DNA of 64,000 bases from Lactobacillus panisapium (GCF_019469265.1 NZ_CP048268.1:1271501-1335500); one strand, 5' to 3'. Shown: positions 28,356 through 38,775, counted from the first letter of the stretch. Notes: generated by a model not told the origin, from the sequence alone. A program made the numbers and translations.

Positions 28356-29002
28356 TCATCAATACTCTGTCTTAATTTAGTAATTTGCTGGGGTATGCTG
28401 TCTTGACAGAAAAGATATGAACCGGCAACAAAAATTTCCGCACCAGCCTTTTTAGTTAGCTGTGCCGTTTCATCATTAATTCCACCGTCTACTTCGATTG
28501 GAACATTATCGCCAATAATTTTCTTGGCTTCTTCAATCTTAGAACATGATTCGGAAATAAACTTTTGTCCGCCAAAGCCCGGATATACGGTCATAATCAG
28601 AACTTGATCAATTAAAGCACTATATTTAGCCAAGACAGAAACTGGAGTATCAGGGTTTAAGACCAGTCCCACTTTAACTTTACTTGCATGCAAAAATGCA
28701 ATCCATTTGCTTAAATCTTCTTCATTAATTGCTTCATAGTGAAGCAGAATAAGATCAGCTCCTGCCTTAATAAATGCTGGAACAAGATCATCTGGATTAT
28801 CACTCATCAGATGGACTTCTGCTTCCAGATCAGGGAAAGCTTTCTTAAAGTCGCTAACTACCTGAGGTCCAAGTGACAAATTAGGAACAAAATGGCCATC
28901 CATGATATCAATGTGAAAGCGAGTTATTCCTGCATCTGCAGCAACTTGGATGTCTTTAATCAAATCTAAATTATTAATGTTTAAAATCGAAGGTGCAATC
29001 AA
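28352..29002 (-). CDS. rpe: Ribulose-phosphate 3-epimerase
   Basis: It interconverts ribulose-5-phosphate and xylulose-5-phosphate. The 216-residue TIM barrel starts MIAPSILNINN and has FHIDIMDGHFVPNLSLGP, LIDQVLIMTVYPGFGGQKF and IEVDGGINDETA, with the catalytic Asp and His residues in place. The start is TTG after GGAGAA. The rpe-thiN tail after rsgA is common in Firmicutes. Confidence 0.96.
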   Translation of the reverse strand: MIAPSILNINNLDLIKDIQVAADAGITRFHIDIMDGHFVPNLSLGPQVVSDFKKAFPDLEAEVHLMSDNPDDLVPAFIKAGADLILLHYEAINEEDLSKWIAFLHASKVKVGLVLNPDTPVSVLAKYSALIDQVLIMTVYPGFGGQKFISESCSKIEEAKKIIGDNVPIEVDGGINDETAQLTKKAGAEIFVAGSYLFCQDSIPQQITKLRQSIDE

Positions 29003-29013
29003 AATTATTCTCC

Positions 29014-29907
29014 TTACTTCAAATACTCAGGAATGCGACCATTTTCAATTTCTGACCGCATTAATAGGTAATCATCATAACGACTTTGCAAAAATTGTTT
29101 TTCTTCTACTAATTTTTTCACTTCACATTTAGGCTCTTTTAAATGCTGACAGCCCCTAAACTTGCATTTAGCACTTGCTTTTTTAAATTCAACAAAATAG
29201 TTGCATAATTCATTAATTTTAATCGGCGTAAAATCAAGTGCGGAAAATCCCGGAGTATCAGCCAAAAAGCCCTCACCCAATTTAAACAACTGGACAGTTC
29301 TAGTCGTATGCTTACCCCGATTCAAGCTAGTAGAAATTGCTCCTGTTTTCTGTTTAAGGTCTTTTTTCAGGTGGTTAATTAGGGTGGATTTCCCGGCACC
29401 CGATTGTCCAGCCAGTGTCCAGATTTGCGCAGAAGTAATGGCTAAGGGTAACTTAGCAGCCAAATCTTCCCATTTGTAGTAAACAGGGTAACCAATTTTG
29501 ACATAGTAAGCTAAGCTTTTACTAATCTCATTAAACCTGTTTGCATCGATCAGGTCACTTTTTGAAAGGTAAATGCTAACTGCCACTTTTTGCCAAGAGA
29601 AAAAGGTTAAATAGCGATCAAGCAGCTGCAAGGAAAAATCAGGCTCAACTGCCGACATTACCAATAAAACGTGATCAACATTGGCAAGAGCTGGACGACC
29701 GATCAGATTCGTTCGTGGTAAAACTTCGACTAAGTAACTTGTTCCTTGCTCATCTATTTGAATTTTGACGCGATCACCCACAACAGGCTTCATTTTGGTT
29801 TTCCGAAAAAGTCCGCGTGCTCGTGTCCGCACAACTTGATCCTTAGTTTGAACATCATAAAAACCGGCAATTAAGCCAATAATTATTCCTTCAGTCTGCT
29901 TCGTCAT
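29014..29907 (-). CDS. rsgA: Ribosome small subunit GTPase RsgA
   Basis: RsgA checks maturation of the 30S subunit. The 297-residue protein has an N-terminal OB fold and a circularly permuted GTPase order: SKSDL (G4) comes before [15 protein letters not shown] (G1) and DTPGFS (G3). The C-terminal zinc finger uses [14 protein letters not shown]. It overlaps the prkC stop by four bases. Confidence 0.96.
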   Translation of the reverse strand: MTKQTEGIIIGLIAGFYDVQTKDQVVRTRARGLFRKTKMKPVVGDRVKIQIDEQGTSYLVEVLPRTNLIGRPALANVDHVLLVMSAVEPDFSLQLLDRYLTFFSWQKVAVSIYLSKSDLIDANRFNEISKSLAYYVKIGYPVYYKWEDLAAKLPLAITSAQIWTLAGQSGAGKSTLINHLKKDLKQKTGAISTSLNRGKHTTRTVQLFKLGEGFLADTPGFSALDFTPIKINELCNYFVEFKKASAKCKFRGCQHLKEPKCEVKKLVEEKQFLQSRYDDYLLMRSEIENGRIPEYLK

Positions 29908-31886
29908 TTAGTCACCTTTTCATTCAGGATGGTTTGTCCATCGCGAACAACTCGTAATTCACCAGAATGGTTCTTCAGCAAAAATGGAATTGAGAAATTA
30001 ACATCCCGCTTAATGTATAAATCACGATAAATATTATCAATCGAATGATTATCATCCGCAATATAAATCTGAACGTGATTGCCGCGCTTGTTTGATGAGT
30101 CATCGTCATCATCGTCTTCATAGGTAATCGTAAACGTCTTAATAACCGTAGAGTCTCTTTCAGCCTTGGGCCCTTCCGAAACACTCACAACAATCGTACT
30201 TCCTCTAGGAACCTCTGTACCAGCAGATGGACTCATCGAAATGATATTACCCTTTTTCACCCGTTTAGAATACGTTGGTGTGACTTGTAAAATCAATTCA
30301 TGTTTATGAGCGAATTCTTGGACGGCCTTAAGAGAATAATTTTTAAAGTTAGGTAGTTTTACACTCTTGCGCCGATCATTGTCATCTCTACCTTTAGAGA
30401 CAACTAACGTAATTGTTGTCCTTGCCGGTTTTACTTCAACATCTGCCGCAATACTTTGCGAAATTACGTGGTTGACGGGAACATTATCTGAGAATTGATT
30501 TTCGCGAATAACGTCAAAGCCCATTTTTTCTAACTTATAGACGGCTCTTTCATATGCCTGTCCGGTTACATCAGGTACGCGGACCATTCCCACCCCGTCT
30601 GACACATAAATATCAACGAAGCGACCTTTCTTCAAACTTTTTCCTGCGCTTGGAGAAGTTCGAATGACTTTCCCGCGTTTGATACTGTTAGAATTTCGGT
30701 GCTTAATTTGTCCCACTTTGAGACCGACATTTTCAATTTGTTGCCGGGCACGGTCTTCCGATAAATTAGTCACATCTGGAATTCTAATATCATTGCGACT
30801 ATTATTAGTAACAACAAAAAACATTAAGACGACTACTAAAATTGCTGCCAAGCCAACAAATAGCCACCACCATTTGTGATTGCGCAATGCTTGAAAAAAG
30901 TTTGTCTTTTTAGGTAATTCTTTTTCTTCGTTTTGCTCAATCTCATCTTCAACCTTTTGCTCAGTTGACTTTAGCTTAGACTTAGCATTGAAATTAGGCA
31001 AAATAATAGTTTCATCGTCATTGACACCATGAGTCGGTTCAAAAACGGGTTCATCTGCGCGGGCTGGATCTAAACTAGTATCAAGATCTGATTGCATTTC
31101 CCTAGCAGAAGCATACCGGTCACGCGGGTCTTTGGCTGTTGCTTTTAGCACAACATTTTCAAGTGCCTGAGGCACATTTGCATCTTTTTCCTTAATAGAA
31201 GGAATTGGCTCCTGGGCATGCTTAAGTGCAATCGCGACTGCCGAATCCCCGTTGAACGGAACCGAACCGGTTATTAATTCGTAAAGAATAATACCTAAAG
31301 AATAAATATCAGACTGCTTAGTAATTAAGCCGCCACGAGTCTGCTCGGGCGACATATAATGAACAGAACCAAGAGCAGAATTAGTTTGGGTAATTGAATT
31401 TTGATTCAGGGCTACAGCAATCCCAAAATCCGCTATTTTAATATTTCCCCTTTTATCCATGAGAATATTTTGCGGCTTTAAGTCACGGTGAATCACATTA
31501 TGCTTATGAGCCAATGCCATCGCACTTAAAATTTGATCCATAATTCGGATAACATCATGCAAATCTAGGGGCGAATTTTGTAATATATAGTCCTTTAAGT
31601 CTGGGCCATCAACGTATTCCATTACCATATAAGGTAATCCCTGATCAGTACCGACATCGAGAACCATGACAATATTTGGATGACTTAGTTCACTAGTCGC
31701 GAGGGCTTCACGCTGAAAACGAGCCAATGTCTGCGGTTCTTTTTGCAAATCCAACCTTAAGATTTTAACTGCTACTTTGCGCTGCAAAATGATGTCTTCT
31801 GCTAAATAAACATTAGCCATTCCACCTTCACCCAGCGTATCAAGGATGCGATAACGGTCACCTAATAAATATCCTTTATTGATCAC
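29904..31886 (-). CDS. prkC: Serine/threonine protein kinase with PASTA domains (PrkC/Stk)
   Basis: This membrane kinase senses muropeptides or lipid II and controls cell-wall growth and division. The 660-residue protein has a cytoplasmic kinase domain ([40 protein letters not shown]). An acidic/Lys juxtamembrane segment and one membrane helix near 340-362 ([18 protein letters not shown]) follow. Three PASTA repeats (VPDVT-type starts) are outside, and the tail contains an Asp run (DDDDDDSS). The GTG start overlaps the stp stop by one base. The stp gene upstream encodes its phosphatase. Confidence 0.96.
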   Translation of the reverse strand: MINKGYLLGDRYRILDTLGEGGMANVYLAEDIILQRKVAVKILRLDLQKEPQTLARFQREALATSELSHPNIVMVLDVGTDQGLPYMVMEYVDGPDLKDYILQNSPLDLHDVIRIMDQILSAMALAHKHNVIHRDLKPQNILMDKRGNIKIADFGIAVALNQNSITQTNSALGSVHYMSPEQTRGGLITKQSDIYSLGIILYELITGSVPFNGDSAVAIALKHAQEPIPSIKEKDANVPQALENVVLKATAKDPRDRYASAREMQSDLDTSLDPARADEPVFEPTHGVNDDETIILPNFNAKSKLKSTEQKVEDEIEQNEEKELPKKTNFFQALRNHKWWWLFVGLAAILVVVLMFFVVTNNSRNDIRIPDVTNLSEDRARQQIENVGLKVGQIKHRNSNSIKRGKVIRTSPSAGKSLKKGRFVDIYVSDGVGMVRVPDVTGQAYERAVYKLEKMGFDVIRENQFSDNVPVNHVISQSIAADVEVKPARTTITLVVSKGRDDNDRRKSVKLPNFKNYSLKAVQEFAHKHELILQVTPTYSKRVKKGNIISMSPSAGTEVPRGSTIVVSVSEGPKAERDSTVIKTFTITYEDDDDDDSSNKRGNHVQIYIADDNHSIDNIYRDLYIKRDVNFSIPFLLKNHSGELRVVRDGQTILNEKVTK

Positions 31887-32632
31887 TAGTCATCACCGCC
31901 TTCATTTAGCACTAGGCAAACTGTGATATTGTCTCCACCACCTAAACGATTAGCCTCATTAATTAATTTATGACAACGGTCTTTAAGCGATAAGCCCTTA
32001 GTAGCCAAAATTTGTTGAATTTGCGGATCGCTTAAGGAATTGGTCAAACCATCAGTACACAATAATATCAGGTCATTATCCTTTAAATCGATTTGACAAA
32101 ACTCAGGGTCAACCGTACTGGAAACACCTAGTGATTGCGTAATGATATTTTTTTGTGGGTGATTTTTTGCTTGTTGCTTGGTAATCTGACCCATTTTCAC
32201 TAATTCATTAACTAGTGAGTGATCTTCTACTAATTGTGTAAATTGACCATCAGAATAGCCATAAGCCCTTGAGTCACCTAAATGAGCAATCAGGGCTTGG
32301 TGATCGAATACAATTGCTAAAACAATTGTTGTCCCCATTCCATTTAGATCAGGAAAGCGATCAGCGGTGCGCAAGATTGTTTCATTTTCAGAGCTCAATT
32401 GCACATCCAGCCATTTATGCGCACTAACACAATCGTTAAAATCAGTCATGCTAAAACTATGTCCGAGATGACTGACAGCCATCGTTGAGGCAACATCCCC
32501 ACCTTGGTGGCCACCCATGCCATCACAGACAATCGCCATTGTTACATTACTTTTATTTTCAAAAACTTGAACAAAATCTTGATTACTTTTCCGTATCCGA
32601 CCAATACTGGAAGCAAATGCTGTTTTTATCAA
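31886..32632 (-). CDS. stp: PP2C-type serine/threonine phosphatase Stp
   Basis: It removes phosphates placed by PrkC. The 248-residue protein has the PP2C metal-binding motifs VCDGMGGHQGGD, LGDSRAYGYSDG, LLCTDGLTNSL and GGDNITVCLV in order. The start is TTG, with GAGG eight bases upstream. It is directly coupled to prkC. Confidence 0.96.
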   Translation of the reverse strand: MIKTAFASSIGRIRKSNQDFVQVFENKSNVTMAIVCDGMGGHQGGDVASTMAVSHLGHSFSMTDFNDCVSAHKWLDVQLSSENETILRTADRFPDLNGMGTTIVLAIVFDHQALIAHLGDSRAYGYSDGQFTQLVEDHSLVNELVKMGQITKQQAKNHPQKNIITQSLGVSSTVDPEFCQIDLKDNDLILLCTDGLTNSLSDPQIQQILATKGLSLKDRCHKLINEANRLGGGDNITVCLVLNEGGDD

Positions 32633-32636
32633 AACT

Positions 32637-33959
32637 TTAACCTCGCATCACAAACTTGGCAATGAAAAAGCCGTCACTATTATAACTATCAGGTAAAATT
32701 TTAAGCATCCCATTTGGAGCTTCAAGATTACCTGCTTTAAAAGACTGTAACCGATATTTAGAATGCTGCTCTAAAAATTTCTCGACTACTTCTTCATCTT
32801 CTTCAGTAGCAATCGTACAAGTTGAATAAACCAATTCACCACTTTCATTTAATAGCTTAGACACGTGGTCAAGAATATTCAACTGAATTTGCTGTAATTG
32901 TTTTAAATCAGCTGGATGTTTATTATACCTAATTTCCGGTTTTCGTCTTAACAAGCCTAAGCCGGAACATGGCGCATCAACTAAAATTTTATCAAATTGT
33001 TGTTGGTCAAATGATTCATCGGCTTTACGAGCATCCATAGCCATCGTTTTTACGCGGTCAATTACATTCATTCGTGTCGCGTTTTGACGAACTAAGCGAA
33101 GCTTATTTTCATGGATATCCAAGGCAATTACTTGACCAGTAGGTATTTTTTCAGCTATTTGAACGGTTTTACCACCCGGTGCACTACATGCATCAAGAAC
33201 ATTCTCATCACCAATAAAGTCAAATGCACTTACAGCCAAACTAGCAGCTTCATCTTGAACTGTCAATTCGCCTTTCTTGAACAAAGTAGAATTTACGATA
33301 CCACCTCGACTAAGAACAAAGACATCATCAGACAATTGTGATCTTTGTGGTGCAAAATCAAGTTCTGTTAATTTAGAAAATACCTCATCAGGATTAGCTA
33401 AACTAGAAACGCGCACTGTATTCTTCGCGGTTTCATTAATGCTGGCTAAAATACTGCCAGCGCGCTTTTCACCCCAGTGACTAATCAGATATTCTACTAA
33501 CCATTTAGGCGTGCTCTCTTTTACACTTAAATAATGGACTAAATTATTTTTTTCAGGTAAAACAGTCCCTCTGCGAATTAACGAACGCAAGATACCGTTA
33601 ATGATTTTGTATCCAGTCGAATTTTTTTTGCCAAATTTCTTTGCTAGCAAATTCGCCTCGTTTAAAACGGCACGATCAGGAACTTTATCCATAAAAATGA
33701 GCTGATAACCCGACATTAGAAGTAACGGCTTCAGATACTCTTCCTTAAGTTTAGTTTTAATTAAATCCTGTAATTGATAATCCAAAAAGATTTTATATTG
33801 AACCGTACCATAAACTAGTCTTGTGGCAAAATTACGATCAGCTTGTGATAGATTCGTTGATCGCAAACTATTATTTAAGCTGATATTGGAGTACGAACCA
33901 TCACACAAAATACGAATTAAAGTTTCTAATGCAACTGCGCGCGCACTTTTATTTAGCAA
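32637..33959 (-). CDS. rsmB: 16S rRNA m5C methyltransferase RsmB
   Basis: It methylates 16S rRNA cytosine 967 (E. coli numbering). The 440-residue protein has an N-terminal NusB-like domain and a C-terminal methyltransferase. The SAM site is DACSAPGGKTVQIAE, and the two catalytic Cys residues are in DAPCSGLG and YSTCTIATEED. The TTG start overlaps the end of fmt by 11 bases and has AGGAG six bases upstream. Confidence 0.96.
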   Translation of the reverse strand: MLNKSARAVALETLIRILCDGSYSNISLNNSLRSTNLSQADRNFATRLVYGTVQYKIFLDYQLQDLIKTKLKEEYLKPLLLMSGYQLIFMDKVPDRAVLNEANLLAKKFGKKNSTGYKIINGILRSLIRRGTVLPEKNNLVHYLSVKESTPKWLVEYLISHWGEKRAGSILASINETAKNTVRVSSLANPDEVFSKLTELDFAPQRSQLSDDVFVLSRGGIVNSTLFKKGELTVQDEAASLAVSAFDFIGDENVLDACSAPGGKTVQIAEKIPTGQVIALDIHENKLRLVRQNATRMNVIDRVKTMAMDARKADESFDQQQFDKILVDAPCSGLGLLRRKPEIRYNKHPADLKQLQQIQLNILDHVSKLLNESGELVYSTCTIATEEDEEVVEKFLEQHSKYRLQSFKAGNLEAPNGMLKILPDSYNSDGFFIAKFVMRG

Positions 33960-34890
33960 TTTGATCTCCTACTTTAAATTTACCACCTTGTCCGTTTAAA
34001 AAGCTTTTGACATCCATTCTCTTCTTGCCCGCTGGCTGAATCTCTTTAAGCTCTAAAACTGTTTTCTTAGCCATACTAATCGCAAAACAATTATTGTTTG
34101 CAACCAAGGAGCCCGCTGGTAAATCAGTTGTGGTAGAACTAACAGCAGCCTGCCAGACTTTTAGTCGTTTACCATCAACAAGTATGTAAGCACCTGGATC
34201 GGGATTAAGTCCACGAATCAGGTTATTAGCCTGCGTTGCGGTCATAGTGAGTTTGATTTCTTCCTGGGCTTTACTAATATTAGGTGAAAAAACCACTTTA
34301 CTTGCATCTTGTGGCGTTTTTTTAGACGGATCAGCAATTATCTGCGGCAAAGTTTGCAGTAATAAATCACGACCAACAATCGACAACTTAGCAAAAATAC
34401 TGCCAGTTGTGTCATTATCCGCAATTTTGATGGCTTCTTGGGCATAAATGTCACCAGCATCCATCTCTTTTACCATTTCCATGATAGTTATTCCGGTTTC
34501 GGTATCACCGTTTATTAATGAGTACTGAATTGGTGCTCCACCACGGTATTTTGGTAAAAGCGACCCGTGTACATTAATAGCCGCAATTTTAACCGAATTT
34601 AAAAACTTGGTAGGCAAAAATTGACCGTAAGCAGCAGTAACAATTAAATCAGCGTGCATTTGAATTAGTTCTTCCACTTCAGGTGAGCGGGAAAGCTTTA
34701 CTGGTTGGAAAATTGGTAGTCCCAAACTTTCAGCGGCAACTTTTACTGGCGTCTTGGTCAGTGTTTGCTTGCGACCAACCTTTTTATCAGGTTGAGTAAC
34801 AACGCCCTTAATTTCATAGTCATTTGCAACTAGTCCCTTTAAGATTGGAACTGAAAATTCAGGTGTCCCCATAAAAATTACTGATGTCAT
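33949..34890 (-). CDS. fmt: Methionyl-tRNA formyltransferase
   Basis: It formylates initiator Met-tRNA. The 313-residue protein begins MTSVIFMGTPEFSVPIL and contains the formyl-donor site NVHGSLLPKYRGGAPIQ with the conserved His, plus EMDAGDIY. The order priA-fmt-rsmB-stp-prkC-rsgA-rpe-thiN is the usual one in low-GC Gram-positives. Confidence 0.97.
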   Translation of the reverse strand: MTSVIFMGTPEFSVPILKGLVANDYEIKGVVTQPDKKVGRKQTLTKTPVKVAAESLGLPIFQPVKLSRSPEVEELIQMHADLIVTAAYGQFLPTKFLNSVKIAAINVHGSLLPKYRGGAPIQYSLINGDTETGITIMEMVKEMDAGDIYAQEAIKIADNDTTGSIFAKLSIVGRDLLLQTLPQIIADPSKKTPQDASKVVFSPNISKAQEEIKLTMTATQANNLIRGLNPDPGAYILVDGKRLKVWQAAVSSTTTDLPAGSLVANNNCFAISMAKKTVLELKEIQPAGKKRMDVKSFLNGQGGKFKVGDQIAK

Positions 34891-34905
34891 TTATAAATTT
34901 CCCCT

Positions 34906-37305
34906 TTACATTATGCGTTCAGGTTCATTATCAATATAGATATTTAAACCATATTTTTTAACTTTTTGTGCAGAATCTTGAATTTGGTGCAACAAATTGT
35001 TCAAATTGTCCTCTTTTTTATATTTTACCAGTATTTGATAGTAATATTGGTTTTTTAGACGAGAAATTGCACTTGGCGTTGGACCTAAAATGATTGTTTC
35101 CGAATGCAGATGACTCTGAAGTTGCTTTTTTATCCTAAAGGCTTCGCGCGCAGCATTTTGTTCATTTTTAGATGCGACTGAAATCAAAACCGTGTAAAAA
35201 TACGGGGGATAGTTTCCAGCATGCCTAACCCGCATTTCATACGCATAAAAATGCTCATAATCCTGTTTTTTAGCTAGTTTAATAGCATAGTGATCTGGAT
35301 TAAAAGTTTGAATAATGACCTCGCCCGTTTTTTCAGCACGTCCAGCACGTCCAGCAACTTGTGTGAGCAATTCAAAAGTGCGCTCAGAAGCGTTATAATC
35401 CGGGACCCATAATCCTGTGTCCGCATTTACCACGCCTACTAAGGTAACATTTGGAAAATCAAGCCCTTTTGCGATCATTTGCGTTCCCAGCAATATATCT
35501 GCTTCATGATTACCAAACGCATCCAAGATATTTTTATAAGCACCCTTGCGTCTTGTAGTATCCACATCCATTCGCAATACTTTGGCTTCGGGCAGAAGTT
35601 CATTCAATTCTTCCAGCACCTTTTGTGTACCTGTCCCAAGAAACCGAATTCTGCTACTTTTACAATTAGGACACTCACGCGGAATTGAAGTCGAGTAGCC
35701 ACAATAATGACACTGCATTTGGTGCGTATCCTTGTGCATCGTTAACGAGAGGTCACAGTTGGGACACTTCATAACATAACCACATTCGCGGCAGAGCATA
35801 AAGTTAGCAAAACCGCGGCGATTAAGCATTAAAATTATTTGCTCATGCCTAGCTAATCTATCCTCAATTGCTTTCACTAATTGGACAGACAAATCTAGCT
35901 GATTTCCTGCAAAATCAGCTTGCTTAAGATCTACTAAATGAACTTCAGGCAGTTTTTTATTATTTGCCCGCTGCGGTAATAATAATAACTGATAAACACC
36001 CTTTTGTGCTCGCGCACGACTCGAAAGAGAAGGCGTTGCACTGCCTAACACTAACGGACACGAATTATACTTGCTACGCCAAATTGCAACATCACGGGCA
36101 TGATAGCGCGGATTATCCTCTTGCTTATAAGAAGATTCATGTTCTTCATCAATTACAATTAACCCGATATTCGTTAATGGTGCAAAAACGGCACTGCGTG
36201 CGCCAACAACTACGCGAACTTCTCCGCGGCGAATTCGGCGCCACTCATCGTACAATTCACCTTCTGATAACCCACTATGCAAGACGGCAATTTGATCTCC
36301 AAAGCGATCTTTAACTTGTTCAACCATTTGGGGAGTTAATGAAATTTCCGGTACCAGCATCAAGGCATTTTTACCGAGAGCAAGGGTTTTACTAATCGCA
36401 TTAAGATAGACTTCAGTTTTCCCACTGCCAGTAATTCCTTCCAACAAAAAGGTTTGTGCTTTTTTGTTTTCAATGGCAGGGGTGATTTGAGCTAAAGCAG
36501 CTGTTTGATTATCATTTAATACAACTTGATGATGGTTTTTAGTAGCTGTTGCAAAACCAGCTAGGGGATCACGGTATATTTCTGCCCGATCTTTACGTAA
36601 CCATCCTTTGTTCACAGCACTAGTAAGAGTCGCCGTGTTAATTTCAGCCTGTTTTTCTATCAAAGTTTGTTTCAACGGAAACTCATCATAATGCTGAATC
36701 ACAAACGTAAGCAGCTGTTTTTGTTTAACCGCGTTACTTCTGAGTTCTTCATAAAAAGCAAGATAATCTTTTTGCGCTAACGGTAGCGAATAAACGTTTT
36801 CCGTTTTTACTTTAGCACGATTTTCAACGATGTATTCAACCTTGGCCTCATCATTGCGAAGAAGTTTACGGATATACGCAATTTCACGATTATCAGTAAC
36901 TTTAGTTAAATCAATTGGATCACCTTGAAAAAAGGGTAACGCCTTTGCTTGATCAGAAACCGGTGTTAATACTTTACGGTAATTTGCCCGCATCACTCGC
37001 GGAAGCATGGTTTTTAAAATTGAAATGCGATAAGAAAATACTCGCTTTGCCAGTGCCTTGGATAGGTCCACTAGTTCATTTGTTAATGGCGGCATTTCAT
37101 CCACTACTAAAAGCAAATCTTTCAGCTGACCTTGATATTGACTTTTTTCACTTAAACCTACAACAAAGCCCTGCAACTTGCGTGAACCGAACGGAACAAA
37201 AACGCGAGAACCAATTTCGACTTCATCTAGTTCATCTGGAACATGATATTCAAAAATGCGGTCTGTTTGCTTTGCCGCAATATCTACAATTATTTGCGCA
37301 ATCAT
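34906..37305 (-). CDS. priA: Primosomal helicase PriA (N')
   Basis: PriA restarts collapsed replication forks. From the ATG at 37305 it is 799 residues. It has an N-terminal 3'-end binding domain, Walker A GITGSGKTEV, IDEEHESSYKQ, eight zinc Cys residues between CRECGY and CPNCKS, and AGRAGRAEKTG near motif VI. An in-frame GTG/ATG-type start at 37335 would lie inside the upstream terminator hairpin, so I reject it. AAAGGTGAT precedes the chosen start. Confidence 0.95.
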   Translation of the reverse strand: MIAQIIVDIAAKQTDRIFEYHVPDELDEVEIGSRVFVPFGSRKLQGFVVGLSEKSQYQGQLKDLLLVVDEMPPLTNELVDLSKALAKRVFSYRISILKTMLPRVMRANYRKVLTPVSDQAKALPFFQGDPIDLTKVTDNREIAYIRKLLRNDEAKVEYIVENRAKVKTENVYSLPLAQKDYLAFYEELRSNAVKQKQLLTFVIQHYDEFPLKQTLIEKQAEINTATLTSAVNKGWLRKDRAEIYRDPLAGFATATKNHHQVVLNDNQTAALAQITPAIENKKAQTFLLEGITGSGKTEVYLNAISKTLALGKNALMLVPEISLTPQMVEQVKDRFGDQIAVLHSGLSEGELYDEWRRIRRGEVRVVVGARSAVFAPLTNIGLIVIDEEHESSYKQEDNPRYHARDVAIWRSKYNSCPLVLGSATPSLSSRARAQKGVYQLLLLPQRANNKKLPEVHLVDLKQADFAGNQLDLSVQLVKAIEDRLARHEQIILMLNRRGFANFMLCRECGYVMKCPNCDLSLTMHKDTHQMQCHYCGYSTSIPRECPNCKSSRIRFLGTGTQKVLEELNELLPEAKVLRMDVDTTRRKGAYKNILDAFGNHEADILLGTQMIAKGLDFPNVTLVGVVNADTGLWVPDYNASERTFELLTQVAGRAGRAEKTGEVIIQTFNPDHYAIKLAKKQDYEHFYAYEMRVRHAGNYPPYFYTVLISVASKNEQNAAREAFRIKKQLQSHLHSETIILGPTPSAISRLKNQYYYQILVKYKKEDNLNNLLHQIQDSAQKVKKYGLNIYIDNEPERIM

Positions 37306-37325
37306 TAAATCACCTTTAGTAAAAA

Positions 37326-37354
37326 TGACCTCCATCTCATTGGGATGGAGGTCA
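37326..37354 (-). terminator. Terminator between rpoZ and priA
   Basis: TGACCTCCATC and GATGGAGGTCA pair perfectly over eleven bases with a seven-base loop, and TTTTT follows on the minus strand. It separates gmk-rpoZ from the priA operon; read-through would be needed because no clear priA promoter is seen in the 20 bases after it. Confidence 0.85.
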
Positions 37355-37368
37355 TATAATTTAACCGA

Positions 37369-37587
37369 TTACTGATTAACCTCACGATGACTTGAATCGA
37401 CGGTAACTTTGCCGGCTTCAATCTCTTCAAGGGCTTTACCAACTGGCTTTTGTGATTTGTATTCTTTTAATGCCTCTGGCTCGCCAGCCTCTAACTCATG
37501 TGCTCTCTTGGCAGCAAGTACAGATAAAGAATAGCGTGAATCAACTTGTGCCAATAATTTATCAATTGATGGGTATGTAACTCTCAT
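37369..37587 (-). CDS. rpoZ: RNA polymerase omega subunit
   Basis: This small subunit aids RNA polymerase assembly. From the ATG at 37587 it has 72 residues, beginning [20 protein letters not shown] and containing [10 protein letters not shown], the core of the omega family. GGGAGGA lies six bases upstream, so I do not use a longer frame that overlaps gmk. It starts one base after the gmk stop. Confidence 0.94.
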   Translation of the reverse strand: MRVTYPSIDKLLAQVDSRYSLSVLAAKRAHELEAGEPEALKEYKSQKPVGKALEEIEAGKVTVDSSHREVNQ

Positions 37588-37588
37588 T

Positions 37589-38203
37589 TTAATCCTCCCT
37601 GACCATCTTACGATAGGTATCAATTACTCTTTTAACGCTAACGTGTTCTGCATCAACAATTGCCTTGATATGATCAACGGCGTTAGCAACAGTATCATTT
37701 ACAACTGCATAATCATAATCTTGCATAACTAAGATTTCATTACGTGCCTGCTTAATTCGACCCATAATGACATCTTCAGATTCTGTTCCACGATTTTCTA
37801 AACGCAAGTGTAAAGTGTGCAAATCAGGTGGTGTCAAGAAGATAAAAACACCATCTGGCATTTTTTCTCGCACCTTTTGAGCACCATTAACGTCAATTTC
37901 CAGTAAGACATCCTTACCTTCATTCAACATCTTTTGAACAGGATCAAGCGGTGTACCGTAAAAATGATTTACGTAATTATTATATTCTAAAAGCTTCCCC
38001 TGGTTAATAGCTTCCTGAAATTGCTCTTCACTAACAAAATAATAATCTCGACCATCAACTTCACCTGGTCGCGGCTTCCTCGTAGTCATCGAAACCGAAT
38101 ATTCGAAAGGAAAAACCTTATTTTCTACAATTGCACTTTTAACGGTACCTTTTCCAACTCCTGAAGGACCCGAAAGGACAAGTAACAAACCTTTTTCTGC
38201 CAT
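37589..38203 (-). CDS. gmk: Guanylate kinase
   Basis: It converts GMP to GDP. The 204-residue protein has the P-loop [10 protein letters not shown] at 11-20, [19 protein letters not shown] (GMP binding) and [14 protein letters not shown]. It is first in the gmk-rpoZ unit, and a GGGGA site precedes the ATG. Confidence 0.97.
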   Translation of the reverse strand: MAEKGLLLVLSGPSGVGKGTVKSAIVENKVFPFEYSVSMTTRKPRPGEVDGRDYYFVSEEQFQEAINQGKLLEYNNYVNHFYGTPLDPVQKMLNEGKDVLLEIDVNGAQKVREKMPDGVFIFLTPPDLHTLHLRLENRGTESEDVIMGRIKQARNEILVMQDYDYAVVNDTVANAVDHIKAIVDAEHVSVKRVIDTYRKMVRED

Positions 38204-38283
38204 GCCATACTCCCCTATAAAAAGCTAATATGTCTAGTTTGCACTAAATGCGCAAGTTTTTCAAGTTCGATCATTATTGTTGT

Positions 38284-38289
38284 ATTATA
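38284..38289 (-). promoter_or_regulatory. Probable -10 of gmk promoter
   Basis: On the minus strand TATAAT stands about 80 bases before the gmk ATG. The -35 region at 17 bases is poor. The leader also contains TTGCGC-N5-GTGCAA, a short inverted repeat of unknown meaning. Confidence 0.4.
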
Positions 38290-38338
38290 CTTTGAGCACA
38301 AGTTTACACTCTTAAACAAAAAACTTTAAATAAAAAGC

Positions 38339-38390
38339 TTGTTTTTCGAAACAAATGTTCTTATAATATAAATAGTCAAACAGATGTTCG
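38339..38390 (+). promoter_or_regulatory. SOS-type promoter with two LexA-like boxes
   Basis: TTGTTT (38339-38344) and TATAAT (38362-38367) are 17 bases apart. CGAAACAAATGTTC (38347-38360) fills the spacer and CAAACAGATGTTCG (38377-38390) covers the start of transcription. Both fit the Gram-positive GAAC-N4-GTTC LexA pattern with one deviation each, and they are 29-30 bases apart. LexA control is inferred. Confidence 0.75.
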
Positions 38391-38412
38391 AAATTTACTG
38401 AGGGTTGATTTG

Positions 38413-38688
38413 ATGAAAAACTCACTTAAGAAAATCTATCATTACTTATTTGATTATGACGACGACAGACTGAGTATCTATAATCAGTTTCACAGTGAAA
38501 TATTATCTTCTTTACAATATGCCTTATTGCATCGCGCCTACGCTTTAATCAGCTATCAAGATGGCAGTAGCGAAATTGGCCAGATTACTAAACAGGTTTC
38601 GGCCGGCAGGTTCGTTTTAAGATCGGCTGACTGTAAATTACTGAAAGTAATCGACCTGGACAATATTTTCAGAATTGATTTGGATTAA
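38413..38688 (+). CDS. Small SOS-type protein, possibly YolD-like
   Basis: I do not recognise a named gene. From the ATG at 38413 (GAGGG eight bases upstream; a TTG one codon earlier is less likely) the protein has 91 residues. The N-terminus is helical and charged (KKIYHYLFDYDDDRLS). The second half, from AYALISYQDGSSEIGQI to VIDLDNIFRIDL, follows the small beta-barrel pattern of YolD-like proteins: a Y-x-x-G strand, an I/V-x-I turn and a final I-x-x-I strand. The gene is isolated between gmk and a GNAT gene, with its own promoter and terminator. Two LexA-like boxes suggest induction on DNA damage. The YolD link is inference. Confidence 0.75.
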   Translation: MKNSLKKIYHYLFDYDDDRLSIYNQFHSEILSSLQYALLHRAYALISYQDGSSEIGQITKQVSAGRFVLRSADCKLLKVIDLDNIFRIDLD

Positions 38689-38723
38689 GGTTTGTTAATT
38701 TAACTATAAAATATTATGCACTA

Positions 38724-38762
38724 AAAAAGCTCAAGAACTTAATGGAGTTCTTGGGCTTTTCG
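38724..38762 (+). terminator. Bidirectional terminator after the SOS-type gene
   Basis: AAAAGCTCAAGAACT and AGTTCTTGGGCTTTT pair with one mismatch and a six-base loop. A-runs before and T-runs after allow it to stop both this gene and the convergent GNAT gene. Confidence 0.83.
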
Positions 38763-38775
38763 TTGTTTTACTTTC

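Noticed and set aside
35964..36314. Plus-strand open frame of 116 codons
   Set aside because: Antisense to priA helicase motifs; His-rich composition is the reverse of real coding sequence.
37306..37335. Longer N-terminus of PriA
   Set aside because: The extra codons fall inside the terminator hairpin and lack a ribosome site.
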